NCBI RefSeq assembly: GCF_029784155.1
Contig: NC_073693.1
Span: 356,887,825 to 356,951,824 of the forward strand
Reading direction: 5' to 3'
Source: Uranotaenia lowii
Lineage: Eukaryota; Arthropoda; Insecta; Diptera; Culicidae
DNA: 64,000 bases
Position numbers and translations under genes: made by a program. The notes under the pieces are model-generated. The model was not told the origin of the DNA and made no database searches. It saw only the letters and a list, made by a program, of their open reading frames with translations. Below, piece by piece: positions 49,380 to 61,246 of the stretch; within the stretch, counting starts at the first letter, position 1; every line of letters begins with the position of its first letter.

Positions 49380-51300
49380 AAGACAAAAATGACAAAAATG
49401 ACAAAAATGACAAAAATGACAAAAATGACAAAAATGACAAAAATGACAAAAATGACAAAAATGACAAAAATGACAAAAATGACAAAAATGACAAAAATGA
49501 CAAAAATGACAAAAATGACAAAAATGACAAAAATGACAAAAATGACAAAAATGACAAAAATGACAAAAATGACAAAAATGACAAAAATGACAAAAATGAC
49601 AAAAATGACAAAAATGACAAAAATGACAAAAATGACAAAAATGACAAAAATGACAAAAATGACAAAAATGACAAAAATGACAAAAATGACAAAAATGACA
49701 AAAATGACAAAAATGACAAAAATGACAAAAATGACAAAAATGACAAAAATGACAAAAATGACAAAAATGACAAAAATGACAAAAATGACAAAAATGACAA
49801 AAATGACAAAAATGACAAAAATGACAAAAATGACAAAAATGACAAAAATGACAAAAATGACAAAAATGACAAAAATGACAAAAATGACAAAAATGACAAA
49901 AATGACAAAAATAACAAAAATGACAAAAATGACAAAAATGACAAAAATGACAAAAATGACAAAAATGACAAAAATGACAAAAATGACAAAAATGACAAAA
50001 ATGACAAAAATGACAAAAATGACAAAAATGACAAAAATGACAAAAATGACAAAAATGACAAAAATGACAAAAATGACAAAAATGACAAAAATGACAAAAA
50101 TGACAAAAATGACAAAAATGACAAAAATGACAAAAATGACAAAAATGACAAAAATGACAAAAATGACAAAAATGACAAAAATGACAAAAATGACAAAAAT
50201 GACAAAAATGACAAAAATGACAAAAATGACAAAAATGACAAAAATGACAAAAATGACAAAAATGACAAAAATAACAAAAATGACAAAAATGACAAAAATG
50301 ACAAAAATGACAAAAATGACAAAAATGACAAAAATGACAAAAATGACAAAAATGACAAAAATGACAAAAATGACAAAAATGACAAAAATGACAAAAATGA
50401 CAAAAATGACAAAAATGACAAAAATGACAAAAATGACAAAAATGACAAAAATGACAAAAATGACAAAAATGACAAAAATGACAAAAATGACAAAAATGAC
50501 AAAAATGACAAAAATGACAAAAATGACAAAAATGACAAAAATGACAAAAATGACAAAAATGACAAAAATGACAAAAATGACAAAAATGACCAAAATGACC
50601 AAAATGACAAAAATGACAAAAATGACAAAAATGACAAAAATGACAAAAATGACAAAAATGACAAAAATGACAAAAATGACAAAAATGACAAAAATGACAA
50701 AAATGACAAAAATGACAAAAATGACAAAAATGACAAAAATGACAAAAATGACAAAAATGACAAAAATGACAAAAATGACAAAAATGACAAAAATGACAAA
50801 AATGACAAAAATGACAAAAATGACAAAAATGACAAAAATGACAAAAATGACAAAAATGACAAAAATGACAAAAATGACAAAAATGACAAAAATGACAAAA
50901 ATGACAAAAATGACAAAAATGACAAAAATGACAAAAATGACAAAAATGACAAAAATGACAAAAATGACAAAAATGACAAAAATGACAAAAATGACAAAAA
51001 TGACAAAAATGACAAAAATGACAAAAATGACAAAAATGACAAAAATGACAAAAATGACAAAAATGACAAAAATGACAAAAATGACAAAAATGACAAAAAT
51101 GACAAAAATGACAAAAATGACAAAAATGACAAAAATGACAAAAATGACAAAAATGACAAAAATGACAAAAATGACAAAAATGACAAAAATGACAAAAATG
51201 ACAAAAATGACCAAAATGACAAAAATGACAAAAATGACAAAAATGGACAAAAATGACAGAAATGACAGAAATGACAAAAATTACAAAAATGACAAAAAAT
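49380..51300. repeat. 9-bp satellite array 3 (AAAAATGAC), nearly perfect
   Basis: About 213 tandem units have very few variants: two AAAAATAAC units at about 49910 and 50270, which are 360 bp (40 units) apart, two adjacent AAAATGACC-type units near 50590, and slips at the right edge. The left edge is abrupt, after GACCTAAAAGACAAAAATG. The unit differs from array 1 at one position. The long open frames in five phases are artefacts. Confidence 0.97.
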
Positions 51301-51380
51301 GACAAAAAAGACTTGAAGTTTTTTTCGGCAAGATTCTCACAGTAAATGAGCCTTCGAAAGAAAAATTAATGTTTACTTAA

Positions 51381-52294
51381 CCCTTTCCTTCCCACGAGGT
51401 TTTTCACGTTTTAAAAATAGAAATATTGATTTACAGCTAATGTTCTAGAACAAAAGATGCATAATTGAGGCCTACTTTAATGATCCATTTGATAAATTTG
51501 GTTTTTGAGGTGGATCATATGTGCTTCATTGGGAAGATAACAACACATAGGGTGCAAATGAAAAACAGGAAATAAATACAAAAAAACGTGGAATTTCATC
51601 ACTTCATTGATCACAAACTAAAACGATCCTATTAGATAAAAAACTTCTTTGGTATTCGCATCCCTCGAAAGTCTATTTATTGGAATATTTGAAATTTTCA
51701 TTTTTGCCTTGAACAATGGCCGCCATGACACTTTGCGCAAGGAAAACAAAACATGCCGCTTTTCGAGAAAATCACGAACTTTTACATATATTTCGAGACA
51801 TGTGGTCATTTAAGCAAATGAAACAACAATCCTGAAGCGATTTTTTTGTTGACGAAATGATTTTGATGAGTATTGATAAGAAGCTTCACAAGAACAAAAG
51901 TACGTTTTGTTCCCAGTGTATCACCAGTGATCCACTTTACTTACTCAAAAATTTATATGTTTTAGTTGAAATCTAAGTAAACCATCATTTGATTCTGCTT
52001 GCATAAGCAACCTTCTGCACGTCAGTATTTTTATTTGAAAGAAATTTTAAAAACTTGTCAAGTTATTGAACAACAAATGACGACTTGATTTAAATTCGAA
52101 AAAAATCGACTTTTTTTGCAGCTTTTGATCTGTCAAGCAAAACCTAGCGAACCGATTTTCTTCAAATTTCGTGCAATGTTTCTTCACTCATATCTACACA
52201 TTCAGTGAAAAAATGGTGTTGATCCAAAGCGCCCAGTTTAAATGCGAGCTGTGCAAAGTTGTGGATCACCTGTGCTACCATGGGAAGGAAAGGG
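51381..52294. mobile_element. piggyBac-type non-autonomous element, 914 bp
   Basis: Perfect 14-bp terminal inverted repeats CCCTTTCCTTCCCA (51381-51394 and inverted at 52281-52294) are flanked by TTAA at 51377-51380 and 52295-52298. The ends resemble the CCCTTTGCCTGCCA-type termini known from piggyBac-like elements. No transposase frame is present. It lies 80 bp to the right of satellite array 3. Confidence 0.88.
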
Positions 52295-52298
52295 TTAA

Positions 52299-55200
52299 CT
52301 AAGAATGAAGTTTTTTGTTGCCTACACAAAGGCGCAAAACGAAGCACGCATTTGTTCGAAAAGCTTTTATTAGAATCATGAATTGAAAGCGATGGGTGCT
52401 TACACTAATCAAGTGTCCCTATTTGAGATTAAGATAACACAAAATTTTGCCATGCCACCGGAATCGGAAGGCACATCCCAACCAATGACATCGAACACGA
52501 ACGATTTCGCCATCTATTTGGAAAGGACTTAGAATAGGACTGCGTTATGAATTGCATCGCGTCGATTATGAATCACTTCCGGTTTCCTGTTCTATATATT
52601 TTCCTACTTCGAAAGTGGAATGCCACGACAACATTCGCGAGGGGACATGTTTTTGCTGTCTCTTGGGCGGGCTGGGACAGTTTGGCAATTTTGGGAATTG
52701 GAACTTAATGACGCGTGATTTATTGCAATAAATAAATACACACTTTGGAAGAGGCTTCTTTCTCAGGCGAGTGTTCTATCTTTATGGTCCAGGTTCGAGT
52801 TTGATTGTCGAGCCAAAATGCGAAGAAACATCATTAAATATCTATTAAGAGCCGAGCAGAGGTGACAAGCAGCGGTTCGATCAATAAGAATGTCTTTTGA
52901 AATCGCAGTTCTGTCTTGGGTCATCGATTCTGTGGGCTAGAAAACTGTTAGGAAAGCCCTGAAAAGCGTGATTAATTACCTCGATGTATAGGTAAAGATC
53001 TTAGAATGGGAGACGAAGACAACGCGCGGCTAAACGACAGTCGTCTTTTGTGGCTGCTCGTTCAGTTCAAAAGTTTTCCATAGCTCAACCAACCTATAAG
53101 CAATCAGAAGGGAAAAAAGCACGGTTGACGTTTGATAAGCGCGAACTCAGTTCAGAAAGACCTTGGTTGGGCTTTCGACAGGATTACAATGTTGCATGAT
53201 TTTGTGCGGTCGGTTTCCAGAAAAAAAGGTTCCCATTTTAAACAGTGTGGAGGACCTCTTTCGAGTTTCAATTATTCACCTTTGAGCTAGGACCGAAACC
53301 GAATCAGGTACAATTTTTATTTGTGTTTTGATGGCTAAGGTCCTTATTTCTTTGAATTCCACAAAAAGCGCGACAATCTCACGGGTACCGTACGCATTCT
53401 GTCGGATTCCGTGCGGCTATTTGAGAGAAACGAGATGTTTGGGAAAACTTTGTAAACAATCATTAATCTTCCTGTAGTGGACACTGCAAAGGTAAGATAT
53501 AAAGTTAAACGTATAGAATATCCTAAGAGTTTAATTTCCGAAACAACAATCTGTTTGAGATCATATATTGCCTATACAAAGGCGTTTAATAATGTTAACA
53601 TATTATGTTCTTTATAGAAAATTTGTATGAATGAATTTTTAAAATAAACTCAAGCGTTTTCTAGCAGCTAAACGATCTTGACCTGGCTAGATTAGTGCAT
53701 TATTTTTGAAGTTTTGTTTTGAGAAAATGTTTTTGGCTTCAAACACTTGAAGATCATAAACGTTTTCGATAAAGGTTCCAAAATCTTGTCAAACAAAAGT
53801 GGCTTATACGACGTTTAATATTTCAATGAGCACTCTTTCTGCATGTTTGTTTAGAGATGTTGAGATAAAATTTGAAAGAGACGATATAACAGATCACAGA
53901 ACCAAGTGGACAATATAATGTAGCATTGAATAATTTGCTCTCAGTTTGAAAGATTTTAAATCGATACGAGTTCAACCCAAACTATATTTTTGTCAGTAAG
54001 ATTGCAGAAGTATTTTCAAAAATTGAATATCAAGTGAAGTTATTCGGTTTGAGTTTTTTTTATTCGTTTTTACAAATGAAGATAAAAAAATTCGGGAAAT
54101 CCGACTAGATTAAATAAATATAACTTTTATAGCGTTTCATCAAATTTAATGAAAATTTCATCTCCCATAAAAAAATTCGTCAGAAACATTCCCACTTGAA
54201 AGATCGAAAAAACGATGAACAGATCATATGTTTACGATTTTTAGGGATTTTCTAGATCTTTGTTGTAAAACAACCATCCATCTACTTTTCTTTATAGTCT
54301 CTCGAAATTAGTTGCCTTCCACTGAAGTGGGTGTCGATCCGGAAATGGGACCGAGGCAAAAAAGTACCGGAAATAATGTATATTCAGAACACTCAGCAGC
54401 AGTTTCACCGGAAAAGCGATGCTGAAGTTGGACGTTTTTTTTTTTACTTTTCCACTCTGGCCAACGCGCTTTCCAACTAGGTACCTACTTATGTTCGGGT
54501 ACACTGGAAGTTGTTATACTTTCCTACATTCGCCATCGTTAGTCAAAAGGCAGAGATATCATCTGCCTTACGTTGGCAGATTCCGCGAAATGAACACGAA
54601 CTAGATATCTTACTACCAGAGAGAGAGTGGTAAAAAACAAACCCCATTCTGTTTTTTTCGTTACGTTTCCGGTTGTCGAACCTGAAGATTTGCAGGCTAT
54701 CCTAACATTTTTATTGTTTGCAGGATAAGTCGGAGGTTTATTTGTTCCACAAACAAACTGAAAGACGATCGAAAAAAAAATCGTACCAAATTCATCCAGC
54801 TACACAAAGGCAAAAATTTAATTTATCAGGATTATTGGTAGTATGAAATTTAATAGACAAACAGCGAACGAGCAATGAATCGACTTCGAAATTTACACGT
54901 GGTCGGATAGACGGCGGCATCGAAGTCGAACGATCTCCCCAACAGCTTTTGGAAAACCAATTCAAACCAACCATCCAACCAAAGGGTAGATGCGCTCAAT
55001 AATGGGAAATCCTAATTAATTTGTTTTCCCAACGCGTAATCTGATTATGCGAGAAAATATTCGAGCTATTCTCCCTCGGTTTTGGTCTCTTTGTAGGGCT
55101 CTGACAGAGATAGAGTTGTTGTGCTACCGGAGGAGATTCGTGCTTGACATCCGGAAGAAAGGGGGAGATTCTATCGTTTGTTTAGAGTGTGAAATTTATC

Positions 55201-57180
55201 ACCCTGACTTCCGAGATTGTAAACATAATAATAGTCATCGTCATCTATAAATCGAGAATAAATCGTCAAAATTGTTAAAACAAATCAAATTTTAAAAATT
55301 TTCATTTTGAAGAACTTAAAATTTGTTGATGGTATTTTGCATGAAAACTAAAATGAAAACGATAATTTAGCGTTATGTTAATGCAGGTTAAATAAAAACG
55401 CGATTCTCGTGAAATCTCCACGGAACCTTTGAATTTTCATTGCATAACCAAAGGCGGATTCTTATATGTAAAGTGAGAAACTCACTACCGTAATTCGGGG
55501 TAAGATTGATAACTTCGATTATTTTTTACGTTAAGGGGAATGCGGCAGTGAATAGCTGCATGCTTTGTATGGAAATTTCAAATTCTTCAATTTTTACACC
55601 TCCCATAACATTTTTTGGTTGTTTTTGCTGCCAGAAATTGCAATAACATTTTTTTGGAAGCGATCCATCCAGTCTTGAATTAGTGCAACGAATTTTAATT
55701 TTGTATGGAAATTTGTATAGAAAACAAAATTATTCATTCAAGAATCACCAGAGATGTGCTTAAAGTTCCAATAACTATAACTTTGTATGAAAAATATTTC
55801 TTGATTCTTGCAGTACAATTCATGTGAACCAAGCACAAACCTAACTTGTACCCCAGGAAAGATATTTGATGTTCTACAAAATTTTTTTTATCAAAATTAA
55901 TTTTTTACATTTTAGCATTTTTGACTACGGAAACCGTAGGATGAGAATAAAAAATCTCAAAAAACTGCTCTGCATAGCCAGAGAATTTATTGATTAATAT
56001 AACTTTTGAAAAAATATTTTATCAATTAATTATAAGCTCTAGCAAGCAAAGTCTGCCATTTTTGAATACTTTTAAATGGATAAAGATTTTTTTTATTTTA
56101 AAATTGTTATAACTTTTTTCATGGAATGTTTAGCTGCTTGTATTGTTAGCGAAAAATGTAGCTTAAGAATTGTCAAAAGACCAAATTAATTTCCAGCTAC
56201 CTAAATTGTATTTTCTGGATGATTAAATGTTCAAAAATATCTTCTTCCATAGAAATTTCCATACAAAATTGAAACGCCTTGCGCTAATTCAAGAATCAAC
56301 CAAATCATCTCAAATTTTACACTGATGCTCGGTTACCCAAAAGTCAAACAAAATAAACAGAAGTTAGAGCAAACCTCGTGGAGAACTAAATTGCCACAGG
56401 TTATAATCGAAAATGCCATTTGTTAACAAATTTCGGACCAAGTATGGGAATTCTCGTTCTTTCATTTCTGCGTATGAGCTACTCTTAGAGACATAACTCA
56501 AATGATTGGACACAAACACAAAAATTTAACACATCACTTTCGGTGGCTCAAAGATACAAAATTGTTAACTTATGAACCAGTGAATTCTGAGAAACAAAAT
56601 GCAGAATTTCAGTGTTTCTTGGATTAGATTTCTTCGCGGCTCAAAAAACCAACGTCGCGATCCTTAATGTGTGAAGGCCGAACAACAATTAAAATTGAAT
56701 GATGCTGCAAAAATTAAGGGGCTAAATTTTTAACATTACTGATAAAATTTTAACTACAAAAACAAATGAAATGAAAATTCAATTCCTAAGTCCCTCGCAG
56801 TCTTCCCTCTTTCTTTCTTACTCCAGTCTTACTCATGGAAAATGACTCTATTTTTTTTAAATGTCAAAAATTCACCTCAAACTACACCCAGCGAAAAAAT
56901 TTTTTAATTTAAAGAAAAGAGCCGCAAAACAAAAGAAATTTCCTTTGATTTTGGGATAAAATTTACCCTTTGTTTCAAAGAATTTTCATTTAAAAAATCT
57001 TTGATTCAAAATATTAATGCTTTGATTAAAAAAACAGTTTCATTTGATTCAATGTTATTTTCTTTTACCCTAACGTAACTCAGATTTAGATTTTGAAGCG
57101 TTTATTCATTGAACAATTTTCCATTTATTCCAATTGGAAGAAATAATTTCTGTTGTAATTAAAAGAAAGTATTTTAAATA
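52299..57180. other. AT-rich sequence without recognised genes
   Basis: The stretch 52430-53480 and the one near 54900-55250 are more complex and GC-richer, but their open frames (for example 55047-55250, plus) resemble nothing I know. A CCGTAATTCGGGGTAAGATTG word at about 55488 and an ACACCCAGCGAAAAAA word at about 56883 look like ends of mosquito interspersed repeats. I could not find partner ends. Confidence 0.35.
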
Positions 57181-57267
57181 TTAACTTTATTTTAAATTAC
57201 AAACAAGTAAAACACTGAGTCACAAACTTGTTCACTAAACTCGAATCATCCGATCCTAACTTCTTAC

Positions 57268-57452
57268 TTAACCGCTGGATTTGGTGTCCGCTGGCGTCAT
57301 CTTGTGAAGCTTTAACTCGGTTGGGGCATCCAGGGACTTGAAAAAAATACCATCCGTTGACCCTGGTCCTGTAAAAATGCAATCACTTATAGACAATCTT
57401 CAATATAAGCTCTTTAATTAACATACTTACCACACTGCTTACCATACTTCAT
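57268..57452 (-). CDS. candidate spliced small ORF, 40 residues
   Basis: On the minus strand an ATG at 57450-57452 opens MKYGKQCG, interrupted after 22 nt by a consensus donor GTAAGTATG (57430 downward). After a 62-bp intron ending TTTTTACAG, the frame resumes at 57368 and runs to TAA at 57268-57270. The second part contains FFKSLDAPTELKLHKM and ends DTKSSG. A minus-strand AATAAA follows at 57186-57191, about 77 nt past the stop. An in-frame TGA lies upstream of the ATG, so the ORF is complete. I recognise no family and no signal peptide. Repeat-like AT-rich sequence lies on both sides, so it could also belong to a transposon transcript or be chance. Confidence 0.35.
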
Positions 57453-57899
57453 CCTGAATCCTCCTAATTTAGCTAACTCTGATCCACATTTTCACACGGC
57501 CGGCCACAAACTTGATTCGATTTTTCGGTTCTCTATTCTTCTTGCAAGGCAAATCAAAATATCTTTTGAATCAAAGGCTGAAGTTTTTATTTTAAGGAAT
57601 CAATCCTTTAAGTTTAAAACATTTTAATGGCCGAAAATAAGCTGTGCAATCGGTCTCGAGCTGTTGCTTTTTAAAAAATCAATACTAGGTAAACTCAAAA
57701 TTGATTTTGCACTAACAAGATTCTCAAAATGGATCTTAATCGTTATAAGCAATGTTCTCGAAATTAATACACCAATTTCTTTTGTTAATAAATTTTGATT
57801 TCGTGGATGGAATTCAATAAAAAATTCCAGCAAAATTAGCTAGTTCTGTTTTGTGTACATGTGCAAAATTTGGTGACATTTTGTCGAGTGGTTTTTATT

Positions 57900-58600
57900 T
57901 CGCTTAATAAATAGCGCGATACCAGGGGTAATCAAATCAGAGTGTTAACCTCGAGGGACCTAAGGGAGGTAAGCGACATTCTTGTTTGAGCTGCCGTAGC
58001 GCATAGTCGTGATTTTTTCAAAAACAAGATTCGGTTTTCAAATAAGTGACTGTTGAATTTTAGTGATAAAAATGATTGCTAAAATTTTTGCTAATTGGTT
58101 GTTTAGAATGAGTGTCGAGACTCGTGCCCCATCAGGGGCTCCTATGGATAGCAATTTGGATAGTTGTGAAAAGACAGTGCAACAAGAGAATAAAGATGGC
58201 GGAGAAAAAGTGTTTGAAATTTTTTTTATGCAAATAACGACAACAGTCCATACAAAGCTATTGTTTTTTTTTTGGTTCGACAAAGCTATAGTGGAAAAAG
58301 TAAACGAAAAGGAAAATCAAATCGTTATCAATAAAACTTCGATCGGAATGATTCTGAAGCAAAATAGTTTCACGAAATCAGTTCTGGATATTCGGAAAAT
58401 TGGTCGCTCGAAAGTGCTAGTGAAGTTTCGATGATAGGAAAGAAGCAAACAAGCTTGTAAATTGTAAAAATTTATGCTTGGAAAATATTCAGCTTATATT
58501 CCAAAGGGTTTTGTGTCCGTCAAAGGCGTTATAAATAACATCCCCGAAGAAATAGATGTTAAGGAATTTCCCGAATAACAAAGACCATGGTTTTAAAATA
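57900..58600 (+). mobile_element. 5' part of a LINE: leader and ORF1 (gag-like) relic
   Basis: A GC-richer leader (about 57925-58060) precedes the ORF1-like frame, and the similarity continues after a frameshift to about 58580 (AYIPKGFVSVKGVINNIP in another phase). ORF2 is not present. The likely class is an I/Jockey-like mosquito LINE, by resemblance of the gag-like segment. Confidence 0.55.
58063..58437 (+). pseudogene. LINE ORF1 (gag-like RNA-binding protein) fragment
   Basis: The 123-residue frame ends in NSFTKSVLDIRKIGRSKVLV, a segment recognisable from the ORF1 proteins of mosquito non-LTR elements. The stop at 58435 is caused by a small indel, because the expected continuation is readable in another frame to about 58580. 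The zinc knuckles normally found downstream are missing. Confidence 0.55.
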
Positions 58601-59209
58601 ACCGAACAATGATTATCAATTTAACAGTAAACTTCATCGTAGTTTCTAAATATCTATCAACTGTAGTTTATTTTGAAATCACCATAAATTTTAAAGTCAC
58701 CGTGAAGAATATAGTTAGTTCAAAATATTTCATAGTTGACAAAAATGACAGAAACACGGTAGGTATAGCAATAATTTTATTGTGATTGTTGATTGAAGAT
58801 TCTTCAATGCGCACCATTTTGGCAAGCAAGTTTTCACGGTCAGTTTTTTTAGTGACGGGCATCGAAATATTTTGGATGCGGCGAGTTGCTTTTTTATACT
58901 AATAATGGTTTTGACTTTTGAGAACTGTATTTTTTATATTTGACTAGCTGATCCCATACGAACTCCGTTTCGCTTTCAACTTTGAATATGTCATGAACAG
59001 TTTGTATGAAAGTCAATTGCCAAGCATTTTCCAGATGCACTTCTGAATTCATTGTTAAGTAATAATTGCAAATATATTGGACGATCACTTTTTCTGTCGT
59101 CTGCTACCAAATTTGAAATCAGGAATCAAAAACCACGTGTATAAATTCGACTAAATCATTGCACAACAACGCAATTATTGCCAAAAAGCTAAACCTCTTT
59201 CGGGGGCTC

Positions 59210-60070
59210 TTATATAATCTTTGATATCTGAAATCGATTGCCCTTCCCTCAAAACTCCCGTGTGCAAATTTTCAAAGCAATCCATTGTATAATAACGTCA
59301 ATGTGGCTAAAAATAGTGAAAAAATAATTTATATGGACGACCCCTTTCGTCGACCCCTGGCAAAACATTTACTTCTGAAATCGATTGCCCGTCCCTGAAA
59401 ACTACCGTGTGCAAATTTTCATCCCAATCCGATGTATAATAAGGACGATATTGCAAAAATATTGAAAGGTTTATATGGACGATCCCCTTTGCCGGCCCCT
59501 TAAACTGAATTTAATACCTGAAATCTATTGCTCATCTCTCAAAACTCTCGTTTACCAATTTTCGTCTGAATCCGATGTATAATAACGACAATATCGCATC
59601 AACAGTGAATAGTTAACATGGACGACCCCTTTGGCCGACCCCTGATTTTAGTATGGATAAGTGAAATCAGTTGGTTGTCCCTAATAACTGCTATGCGCAA
59701 ATTTTCATCCCAATCCGATGTATAAAAACGACAATATCACTAAAATACTGAAAATTTAATATGGACGACCCCTTTTGACGACCCTTTACACCAAATTTGA
59801 TACCTCCAATCGATTGCACGTCACTCAAAACTATCGTGTACCAATTTTCATCTGAATACGATGTATAATAACGTCAATATCGCAAAAACAGCGAACAGTT
59901 ATTATGGACGACCCCTTTGACTGACCCCTTACACGAAATTCAACACCAGAAATCTATTGCTCGTCTTTCATAACACTCATGTGCAAATTTTCAACACGAT
60001 CCGACGAGAAGTATCGTCAATATCGTGAAAACAATATTTGTCTTCTATGGACGACCCCCTTCAGAAGGGG
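59210..60070. repeat. 143-147-bp tandem subrepeats, six copies, inside interspersed repeat copy 3
   Basis: GAAATCGATTGCCCxTCC-like starts fall at about 59230, 59377, 59520, 59663, 59807 and 59949. Each unit also carries GTGCAAATTTTCAT, CCGATGTATAATAA and ATGGACGACCCCTTT. Divergence between units is moderate. Confidence 0.8.
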
Positions 60071-60173
60071 TCATCCGAAAATCTAAAAACATTTTTCATC
60101 ATTCCTGGTCCTAATGAGCATCCATGCCAAATTTCAGACTTCTAGCTCTTAAGACGGCTGAGTCTATAGAGGA

Positions 60174-60246
60174 CAAACAAACAAACAAACAAACAAACAA
60201 ACAAACAAACAAACAAACAAACAAACAAACAAACAAACAAACAAAC
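60174..60246. repeat. CAAA microsatellite, about 18 units
   Basis: An uninterrupted CAAA run near the right end of the interspersed repeat corresponds to the CAGACAGACAAAC tail of copy 2. The minus frame of repeated FVCL is its translation and not a gene. Confidence 0.95.
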
Positions 60247-60271
60247 ATACAGAAATTGCTTTTTATATATA

Positions 60272-61246
60272 GGGGAGAATGAGGATACTTGATCCCTGGG
60301 GATACTTGATTCCTTAGCTATATCTCGAAACTGGAATGTCTTACAAAGATCAAATGTTCTAGAAAAATGTGCCAAAATGAGCAAAAAAACAATGCTTGTA
60401 GTTTAAAAAATTTTAACAAAATAATTGTTTGAGTAATTGAACTTTGTTTGAAAAATTTCACAAAATGTAACTTGAAGATCTTTTTTCATCACTTTAAAAT
60501 GTTCCTTACATGGGAAAATTATGAAAAAAAAATTTGTTCCAATGTATCAATCGTTCGAGCGTAAAATAAACTTAATAATGCCATATTTTCAAAGCAATGG
60601 AAAACTCTCAACTTTTTTCAGAAAAAGTTTTCTAAAATGTTGATTATGGGTACAATTGATCCCTTAGAATTGGGTACAATTGATCCCCCTTCCAAACGGC
60701 ATATTCTTCTTCTGAATTGATCGTTATGATTGCTGATTACGAAATCACTAATATTTTTCCAAAAACTAATATTTATCAAACAATTGTCTGGAGAAAAGAG
60801 CAAAAATAATTAATTTTCTCTTAATTAATAAAAATAGCGCCTTTAAGTATGCAATGTTATTAGCGTTGAGACAAAGTTATAGAATTTTCTTCGTATGTCT
60901 GCTATAGATTGTGAAATGAGAACAAACATGACCAAAATAGTCAATTAACATTCTATCTTGGGGTTTTGTTTGATTTTTATACAAGGATTAGGACTTTCTG
61001 AATAAAAGATCAAGTCTTCTTCAATAGGGGATCAAGTCTCCCCTAACTTCAGAAAAATCGCAATTTTTTTACTCCCACGAAAATGCTTCTAGTTCATCAA
61101 CGAGTTCAAGTATCGTTCTAATTTTTGGAGCATAGAAACTTGAAGTTACAAGCTGTCAGAAAATGTCGAAGACGACGAGTTGCTAAATTTTTCCAAAAAG
61201 ATATGGTGAAAATAAGAAAAGGGGATCAAGTATCCCCACTCTCCCC
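60272..61246. mobile_element. MITE with GGGGAGAGTGGGG-type ends, 975 bp
   Basis: The left end GGGGAGAATGAGGATACTTG and the inverted right end (GGATCAAGTATCCCCACTC, then TCCCC) are matched terminal repeats flanked by TATA. The TACTTGATCCC motif recurs inside (near 60650-60695 and 61005-61035), in both orientations. The ends are related to those of the MITE at 32914-33824. It split the TATATAGA tail of interspersed repeat copy 3, so it is younger. Confidence 0.78.

Larger units (their letters stand above)
58944..60270. mobile_element. interspersed repeat, copy 3 (CTAGCTGATCCC... to ...TTTTATATATA)
   Basis: It has the same start (CTAGCTGATCC) and the same kind of end (GAGTCTATAGAGGACAAACA, a tetranucleotide run, then TTTTTATATATA) as copies 1 and 2 at 21942-26484. 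Its interior is different and consists largely of 143-147-bp tandem subunits. The tail is split by a MITE and continues at 61247. Confidence 0.6.

Noticed and set aside
32785..51300. Telomeric or subtelomeric repeat
   Set aside because: The unit is not a known telomere motif, the arrays are internal and flanked by genes and MITEs, and dipterans lack simple telomerase repeats.
49278..51305. Five long open frames of about 640-675 codons over array 3
   Set aside because: Same artefact, from the AAAAATGAC unit read in different phases on both strands.
55047..55250. Plus-strand frame of 67 codons
   Set aside because: It is isolated, with no family resemblance, and is expected by chance in several kilobases of this composition.
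60142..60384. Minus-strand frame with repeated FVCL
   Set aside because: It is a translation of the CAAA microsatellite.
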